From Pseudomonadota bacterium (lineage in GTDB: Bacteria; Pseudomonadota; Alphaproteobacteria; UBA8366; JADFVY01): DNA of 14,786 bases. Of the stretch, positions 14,412 to 14,786 are shown in pieces (position 1 is the stretch's first letter; every line of letters begins with the position of its first letter). Where the stretch lies: assembly GCA_030671915.1 (NCBI GenBank), contig DAOVHN010000011.1:1-14786 (forward strand). The letters run 5' to 3'. The position numbers and the translations under genes were made by a program. The notes below the pieces were generated by a model. That model ran no database searches and was not told the DNA's origin. It saw nothing but the letters and a program-made list of their open reading frames with translations.

Positions 14412-14786
14412 GCTGGTGGCGGCGCGGGCGGCCTGGTCGTAGAGGCCCGAGAGTGCGCGCAGGAAGCGGGCGACGGCGGCGATTTCGGCCTCGTCGAAAT
14501 TGCCCAACGCCTTGATGGTCTCCACCAGGCACAGCTCGCGCACCGTGCGATAACGCTCGCAGGCCTCGGCACCCTGTTTCGTGGTGCGGTAGGCCGTCTC
14601 CTTGCCGCGTTTTTCCGCTTCGACCAGCCCGGCCCTGACCAGCTTCTTCAGCGCGTAGTTGACCAGATGCGTGTCCTCGATATTCAGCACGAAGCAGATA
14701 TCGGCGAGCCGCTTGTCCCGGGCCCGATGGTTCACCGTGTGGACGACCATGACCTCCAGCGGGCTGAAATCCGGATAGCCCGCCCC
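14406..14786 (-). CDS. MarR-like winged-helix transcriptional regulator (5' end beyond window)
   Basis: At least 126 residues of a winged-helix regulator are present; the reading frame is open to the window edge (GYPDFSPLEV precedes the first internal Met at 14750), so the true start lies outside. The recognition-helix region reads LADICFVLNIEDTHLVNYALKKL, followed by the wing VEAEKRGKETAYRTTKQGA, and then a long C-terminal helical section for dimerisation. Family members are dimeric repressors or activators; the ligand and targets are unknown. Its last codons overlap the convergent glycosyltransferase gene by 6 bp. Its 3' third is duplicated, with an internal deletion, at 12781-12896. It could also be listed as a generic winged-helix DNA-binding protein. 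Confidence 0.88.
   Translation of the reverse strand, partial: GAGYPDFSPLEVMVVHTVNHRARDKRLADICFVLNIEDTHLVNYALKKLVRAGLVEAEKRGKETAYRTTKQGAEACERYRTVRELCLVETIKALGNFDEAEIAAVARFLRALSGLYDQAARAATSL

Noticed and set aside
12777..14618. Composite transposon or integrase-bounded island around the glycosyltransferase gene
   Set aside because: The flanking direct repeats are marR coding sequence, with no transposase, integrase, terminal inverted repeats or tRNA gene.

Overview
The window is a high-GC bacterial chromosome segment and reads as ordinary alphaproteobacterial genome, probably Rhodospirillales-like. This rests on several family types I associate with alphaproteobacteria: an RHH_4-type ribbon-helix-helix protein, a DUF4169 protein, an OmpA-family lipoprotein with a helical N-terminal half, and a winged-helix MarR-like regulator. 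The assignment is inferred from gene families; no rRNA or tRNA is visible. There is no CRISPR array, insertion sequence, integrase or phage gene.

Layout, left to right. An OmpA-family lipoprotein gene (+, 178-1026) ends in a clear intrinsic terminator. An intergenic stretch with two nested palindromes follows. A second terminator then serves the opposing cheW-like gene (-, 1346-2623), whose product has a CheW domain and a long disordered tail ending in a histone-H1-like basic segment. A small ribbon-helix-helix protein (+) is divergent from cheW and overlaps the 3' end of a large asmA-family gene (-, 3090-6350) by 11 bp. Divergent from asmA are a 64-aa DUF4169 protein and a DUF2189-type membrane protein (both +). 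These converge on a type II P-type cation ATPase (-), which lies downstream of a D-lactate dehydrogenase/GlcD-type FAD oxidase (-) on the same strand.

The last 3 kb is the most irregular part. It holds a two-CBS-domain protein (+), a 57-aa lipoprotein (-) with a strong ribosome binding site, a 3' fragment of a MarR-like gene with an exact 93-bp in-frame deletion, a GT87/DUF2029 membrane glycosyltransferase (+), and the intact MarR-like gene (-), which runs off the right edge. The fragment and the intact gene form direct repeats flanking the glycosyltransferase. This suggests a past duplication or insertion.

Most of these genes are housekeeping envelope, transport or regulatory functions with no single shared pathway. 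I do not see a convincing undescribed multi-gene system. The items most worth a second look are the duplicated and deleted marR fragment around the glycosyltransferase, the CheW protein with a basic tail, the palindromic intergenic element at 1121-1244, and the short lipoprotein gene at 12515-12688. Several starts were reassigned from ribosome binding sites: cheW 2623, the RHH gene 2813, asmA TTG at 6350, the DUF4169 gene 6477, and the glycosyltransferase gene 13194.
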